DNA of 64,000 nucleotides from Putridiphycobacter roseus (GTDB lineage: Bacteria > Bacteroidota > Bacteroidia > Flavobacteriales_D > Crocinitomicaceae), in the NCBI RefSeq assembly GCF_003234935.1, contig NZ_QKSB01000012.1, forward strand, positions 1 to 64,000. Reading direction: 5' to 3'. The position numbers and the translations under genes are program-made. The notes below the pieces were generated by a model, which saw only the letters and a program-made list of their open reading frames with translations, made no database searches and was not told the DNA's origin. Positions 60,275 to 64,000 of this stretch are shown here, piece by piece; the stretch's first letter is position 1, and each line of letters starts with the position of its first letter.

Positions 60275-62755
60275 TTAATTTAATTGGTGAATAGGTAAAT
60301 TTTTTGAAGAACTTTCGATTAACTTTTCAAAATCCTTCAGTATTGGAATTGATTCTTGAATCGGTTGGTACCGTTCAAAAGACCCATCAATAAGCATGTA
60401 TAATTCATTGTCAAAAGGATTAAAAACAGTAAGTTTCATCCAATTTTTATCATACCATTCAAAGGTTCCAGGGTTATCCTTTAACACCTTCAAAACAACT
60501 TCAGGTTTTTGTTCCACTACCGTTAGTATTCGAATTGGATCATGCACATCAATCATCTGATAAGGTAACCCTGGTCTTAAGTCCCCTTTTACCCCATTCG
60601 CTATAGCATAAAGTCCAATTACATTTTGTGGCAATTTAGAACCAGCACCTAACTTTTCATTATCTACAGTAGAAAATAAATATTCTAAATTTATCCCGCC
60701 GCAGACCCCTGTTCCCGCATTTAAAATATTGGTTAATAGTTTGCCATCTGGGTCTGATTTATAGTCATAAGAATTTAAAAACGCCCGTTGGTCTAGAAAC
60801 AAATTTTTAGTCAATTTTCTATTTCCAACAATAAACAGGGCATTATTTGAATGGTTATATTCTGGACGTGGTTCAAACAAAGACAAAGCTCTTTTTTTTA
60901 CTTTTTCGTGCACTTTTTGTGCAGATTGCTTTGTGTTAACCAGTAAAAATTGTCTTGCACGCTCTTTTGCATTCATGTCTAAAGCAAGACCAAATTGGCG
61001 TTTGTTTGATTGGTGTAATTCTAATGTATGATCAGGAACTTCCTCTTCGTCAAAATACACAAATGTATCTTGTGTCGTATCGTGATACCCCCCTATAAAA
61101 TGTGTAAATTCTGGAATTAAAATACCATCCGCTGCTAAGGCTTTTCGTACATCTTTTCGATTCGCCATTTTGGCAAACAATCTTGCATTTACACTACTTG
61201 GACGGCCCGAGCAGGCACCACAATTATACCCTGCAAAGTAAGGATTATTCGTACTACTGCCACCATGACCAAAAAAGTATACTAAAGGTGCAAAACCAGT
61301 TGTTAAACCAGTATTGGACAATTCCCCTTTCACCATTTCAATCATTTCAGCTACCGTAAATCCAACATTTAAATCGTCTTCTTTTGCGCCACCCTGATTT
61401 TCATAAATTAAAGTAGAACCATAGTCCATATGGTCGTTTTGTGCATTGTACTGCCCTACGCTTTCCTTCGGATTAAAAATATTCAATAATAGTTTAAAAC
61501 TAGACCAAAAACCAACGGTTTGAGAAACAATAAATCCAATGATAAAACCATGTGTATTATTGTTAAAATGAATGTCCGTTTTAAAAGTAGATTTCCTGTC
61601 CAATTCTTTAATTAAGTGCTTTGGCGTAAAGGGACCAGGACAAATTTGAGTGGCAAATTTAGCATTTTCAGGTTTGAATTTTGCAATAATATTAAAATGT
61701 GCAGGCGTCCCAAATGTTTGACAATTGGGATGTAACCTTTCAATATTCCTTCTGATACTCTCCTCCCGATCATCCATGCAAAAGAAAGCTTGTGTTTTTA
61801 TTTCATCCGTTTCTACCCGCTTTGCGTATTTAATACCCGATAAAACTTGGTCATGTAACATCCATTCAAATGACCTTTGCCATAAAGCCAAAACTTCCCA
61901 ATAATCATTCGTTTCTACCTTTCTAAAAATATCCTCTGGCTCAAATTCAACTCCAATTGCAAGTGGTCTGAAATTCCGATTTACAGCAGATTCTAGCGCT
62001 TCTAACTCTAATAATAATTCCAAATAAATAAACTCAAATAAAGAGATTGGCCTTGGAACATAAATTGCGTCAGGCTTTTTCTCAATGGCACATACCATTC
62101 CTGAAATTCCTGGATGGGTATATTGTTGGTCAATTAAATATTGTTCAAAATAACGATCATCACCAACAATTAAATATAAAATATCGGATAAGCATTTATC
62201 TTTTTTATACAACAGTTTAATCGCTTTTTTAGAATGAAAGAGTTTTGCATAACTATGTTCTTGTACTTCCATTATAGTAGAAAGTAAGTTCATATTTGTT
62301 TTAGGAAATCCCTTAATCGCTATTCCTTGATCTAAATATGCATTGATTAATCGAATCAGTTTGGGACGAACCATACCGTCCATATCTATACCATAATCAC
62401 TTTGCCAAACCTTTCTCAAGTTCCCAATCCTTGGTTGTACAAAAGTAGGCTCTTCCAATGCAAACATTTTTTCTCTCCAATGGTCAATCTGAGACTTGCC
62501 CTTTACAGTAGTAATTACCGAATCGATAACCGGATCAGTAATCTCCCCTTTTATATACCGATTACGGTAATCTGATAAAGCTAAAAGTGTCCGGTTACCA
62601 AAAATATTGGCCGACAATTTTAAGGCCTCAAAAAATTCTAAATTTTGAAAGGCATGTAAGGTGTTGTGGTGCACAAAATCCTTTAAAGGTGCTTGAGCGG
62701 GGAGAAAATGCGATATTTTTTTTAAAGTCGCGCTTTCGTTGAATGAATTGGTCAT
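60275..62755 (-). CDS. dabA: DabA, DUF2309 zinc-dependent subunit of the DAB inorganic-carbon system
   Basis: 826 residues, soluble-looking with the DUF2309 signatures PLKDFVHHNTLHAFQNLEFF at the N-terminus, TQAFFCMDDREESIRRNIE and YFFGHGGSSTN. The four residues expected for the zinc site are present: C326 and D328 (FCMDD), H497 (GHGG) and C512 (YNCGACSG), with the same spacings as in the characterised Halothiobacillus DabA (two between Cys and Asp, fifteen between His and Cys). DabA acts as a beta-carbonic-anhydrase-like unit energised by DabB to accumulate bicarbonate. Heterotrophic Bacteroidota would use it to supply carboxylases. Confidence 0.94.
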   Translation of the reverse strand: MTNSFNESATLKKISHFLPAQAPLKDFVHHNTLHAFQNLEFFEALKLSANIFGNRTLLALSDYRNRYIKGEITDPVIDSVITTVKGKSQIDHWREKMFALEEPTFVQPRIGNLRKVWQSDYGIDMDGMVRPKLIRLINAYLDQGIAIKGFPKTNMNLLSTIMEVQEHSYAKLFHSKKAIKLLYKKDKCLSDILYLIVGDDRYFEQYLIDQQYTHPGISGMVCAIEKKPDAIYVPRPISLFEFIYLELLLELEALESAVNRNFRPLAIGVEFEPEDIFRKVETNDYWEVLALWQRSFEWMLHDQVLSGIKYAKRVETDEIKTQAFFCMDDREESIRRNIERLHPNCQTFGTPAHFNIIAKFKPENAKFATQICPGPFTPKHLIKELDRKSTFKTDIHFNNNTHGFIIGFIVSQTVGFWSSFKLLLNIFNPKESVGQYNAQNDHMDYGSTLIYENQGGAKEDDLNVGFTVAEMIEMVKGELSNTGLTTGFAPLVYFFGHGGSSTNNPYFAGYNCGACSGRPSSVNARLFAKMANRKDVRKALAADGILIPEFTHFIGGYHDTTQDTFVYFDEEEVPDHTLELHQSNKRQFGLALDMNAKERARQFLLVNTKQSAQKVHEKVKKRALSLFEPRPEYNHSNNALFIVGNRKLTKNLFLDQRAFLNSYDYKSDPDGKLLTNILNAGTGVCGGINLEYLFSTVDNEKLGAGSKLPQNVIGLYAIANGVKGDLRPGLPYQMIDVHDPIRILTVVEQKPEVVLKVLKDNPGTFEWYDKNWMKLTVFNPFDNELYMLIDGSFERYQPIQESIPILKDFEKLIESSSKNLPIHQLN

Positions 62756-62833
62756 TATTTAAATATCCGTTAAATACGTTAAGTAATTATTTTTTCAATC
62801 TGAATCGATTGAATAGAGATAAAAAACTGATTT

Positions 62834-63175
62834 TTAAGAATAAACTACCAGTGAACAGTTAAGAATATAAAAAGGTAATTTGCGAATGCGAACCTTGGCT
62901 ATACCATTTTCAGAGATAAGCAAGGGAGAAAAATAGGGTAATAGTTGATCAAAAATAATTGCTAAAGAATACCTGTTTTTAGTACCATCATTCCCTTTTG
63001 TTTCCTTTACAATAAAGCAATCATTTACCACTACATCTTCTTCCTCCTCTATTTCCATTTGAAAAACGGTAAGACTAGTTTTTGAAAAATCGGAAAACAA
63101 ATCTCCTGCCATAACAAGAATGGATATCAGGCATAACCCAAAAACATATCCACCTACTTTGAAATTCGTTTTCAT
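62834..63175 (-). CDS. Hypothetical exported protein upstream of dabA
   Basis: 113 residues from the ATG at 63175; the GTG at 63187 lies inside the candidate -7 box and is rejected. An N-terminal hydrophobic segment (about 8-26, VGGYVFGLCLISILVMAG) suggests a signal peptide or anchor. The rest includes an acidic patch (MEIEEEEDVVVND) and beta strands. No family recognised. It lies 78 bp ahead of dabA on the same strand, so may be the first gene of the DAB transcript. Confidence 0.55.
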   Translation of the reverse strand: MKTNFKVGGYVFGLCLISILVMAGDLFSDFSKTSLTVFQMEIEEEEDVVVNDCFIVKETKGNDGTKNRYSLAIIFDQLLPYFSPLLISENGIAKVRIRKLPFYILNCSLVVYS

Positions 63176-63186
63176 AAAATATTTCA

Positions 63187-63194
63187 CAAATGTA
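63187..63194 (-). promoter_or_regulatory. Candidate -7 promoter element (TACATTTG) for the gene before dabA
   Basis: Reverse-strand TAnnTTTG 11 bp before the ATG at 63175. It overlaps the leftmost of three related elements (ATTACATTTGT on the reverse strand, 63186-63196). Confidence 0.5.
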
Positions 63195-63213
63195 ATATTT
63201 TATATATCTTTAC

Positions 63214-63248
63214 GTAACATTTGCGAGTAAAATATGTAACATTTGTTA
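63214..63248. promoter_or_regulatory. Direct repeats GTAACATTTG with palindrome, putative Crp/Fnr operators
   Basis: GTAACATTTG occurs at 63214-63223 and again at 63236-63245, 22 bp apart (two helical turns). The second extends into the palindrome TAACATTTGTTA (63237-63248) and ends 13 bp before the regulator's ATG. Located in the 86-bp divergent region with the dab side. Confidence 0.6.
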
Positions 63249-63261
63249 AGTTTGGTTTTTT

Positions 63262-63945
63262 ATGAGTTTTAACGCACAATTTGATTTCAAAAGTAGTCAC
63301 TTATTAAAGGGGCTAAATAAAACAGAATTGGATATTATCCAAAAAAGCCAAGAAACGCTTAGGTTTTCCAATGGAGACAAAATTTTTTACGAAGAAGGCA
63401 TTCCAACTGGCATATATCAATTGATTTCAGGAAAGGTAAAAAAGTATAAAACGGTACTTAACCATCAACAGCAAATATTTTACATTTATTCTAAAGGAGA
63501 CTTATTTGGCTACCATGCACTTCTTTCTGATGAGCGATACCAAGATTCCTGCGAGGCATTGGGCAATGTGGTCGTCAATTTTATCAGTAGAAATAATTTT
63601 TTGGCAATATTAGAAGAAATACCTGCGCTCAAAGATGCGCTTATTATTAATATGGCACATGAGTTTGGTGTGTTGGCAAACATCATAGGGGTTCTATCCC
63701 AAAAATCACAAAATGTAAGACTGGCCTTGTTTTTACTTTTACTTCAAAACCGATTTTCAGCAATTCACCCTGACTTTAAAGGTGTAGATTTAACCAGAGA
63801 AGATTTGGCAAATATTGTTGGTACTTCTCGGGAAAGTTTGTCTAGAAGTATTAATCATTTAAAAAAAGAAAAATTTATCTCCGTGAATAAAAGGCTTATC
63901 ACCGTAATAGATATAAAAGGAATTGAAGCATATATATATAATTAA
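63262..63945 (+). CDS. Crp/Fnr family transcriptional regulator
   Basis: 227 residues. N-terminal cyclic-nucleotide-binding-like domain (about 20-125; FSNGDKIFYEEGIPTGIYQL, FYIYSKGDLFGYHALLSD), long dimer helix (NMAHEFGVLANIIGVLSQKS), and C-terminal winged helix (LTREDLANIVGTSRESLSRSI, about 176-196). There is one cysteine and no N-terminal cysteine cluster, so it is not an iron-sulfur Fnr; the ligand is unknown. Divergently transcribed from the DAB region with repeated operator-like sequences between them, so it may control dab/sulP and itself. Confidence 0.92.
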   Translation: MSFNAQFDFKSSHLLKGLNKTELDIIQKSQETLRFSNGDKIFYEEGIPTGIYQLISGKVKKYKTVLNHQQQIFYIYSKGDLFGYHALLSDERYQDSCEALGNVVVNFISRNNFLAILEEIPALKDALIINMAHEFGVLANIIGVLSQKSQNVRLALFLLLLQNRFSAIHPDFKGVDLTREDLANIVGTSRESLSRSINHLKKEKFISVNKRLITVIDIKGIEAYIYN

Positions 63946-63946
63946 A

Positions 63947-64000
63947 ATGAAAGAAAAACTTAAAAAATATTATCCGTATTTTTTGGATGCTTGGCAATAC
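63947..64000 (+). CDS. 5' end of an unidentified gene
   Basis: ATG one base after the regulator's stop (TAAAATG context), open to the end of the window: MKEKLKKYYPYFLDAWQY. Too short to identify. The spacing suggests co-transcription with the Crp/Fnr regulator. Confidence 0.55.
   Translation, partial: MKEKLKKYYPYFLDAWQY

Overview
The window is an AT-rich chromosomal segment of a member of the Bacteroidota, most like a marine or freshwater Flavobacteriales/Crocinitomicaceae-type bacterium; the genus cannot be fixed by eye. The evidence is type IX secretion C-terminal domains (types A and B), a GWxTD-domain protein, fused SecDF and CcsBA proteins, a DUF5777 beta-barrel, a Lacal_2735 small protein, split transketolase, and many promoters with the Bacteroidota -7 box TAnnTTTG. 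Nearly everything is chromosomal housekeeping; no phage, transposase, integron or CRISPR array was found.

Layout. 1-7 kb: end of a type IX secreted PKD protein, threonine aldolase, a Wzz-like plus O-antigen-ligase-like pair, and a TonB-receptor-like barrel. 7.4-12.3 kb: formate-THF ligase with FdhD, a T9SS surface protein, a membrane protein and a methyltransferase. 12.4-20.9 kb: an LbtU-like porin, a DbpA-type helicase, VF530, an Rrf2 regulator with a truncated haemoglobin, a thioredoxin-like/YwbE pair, three FKBP isomerases in a row and phosphoglycerate kinase. 21-24.1 kb: a tight four-gene operon with a di-haem cytochrome, an outer-membrane barrel, a lipoprotein with a CX4CH motif and a T9SS-exported protein with a CxxCH motif. 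24.1-36.7 kb: RecG, CcsBA cytochrome c assembly, SecDF, TatA, a Ca/Na antiporter, AroQ and XerD. 36.7-47.4 kb: a MauG/CCP peroxidase, T9SS protein, class III aminotransferase, ECF sigma locus, split transketolase flanking a VWA protein, GT2 and a GWxTD protein.

47.5-50.1 kb is the one visibly unstable stretch: two identical tRNA-Ser(UGA) genes, each with its own promoter and terminator, in a 543-bp tandem duplication. It is followed by further shortened copies of the spacer repeat, two of which retain only the last 17 bases of the tRNA, and by a decayed copy about 1.2 kb further on. 50.2-51.8 kb is a small operon (Lacal_2735, DUF2452, TIGR03643, flavin reductase) preceded by a 9-bp perfect inverted repeat around its -33 element.

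55.3-64 kb holds isocitrate dehydrogenase and a dabA-dabB-sulP cluster, a predicted inorganic-carbon uptake system (DabA keeps all four expected zinc-site residues). A Crp/Fnr-family regulator is transcribed divergently from it, and the shared promoter region carries repeated GTAACATTTG elements. The best candidates for less-described biology are this regulator-linked DAB/SulP locus, the possible porin-cytochrome conduit at 21-24 kb, the tRNA-Ser repeat array, and the operator-like repeat at 50.2 kb.
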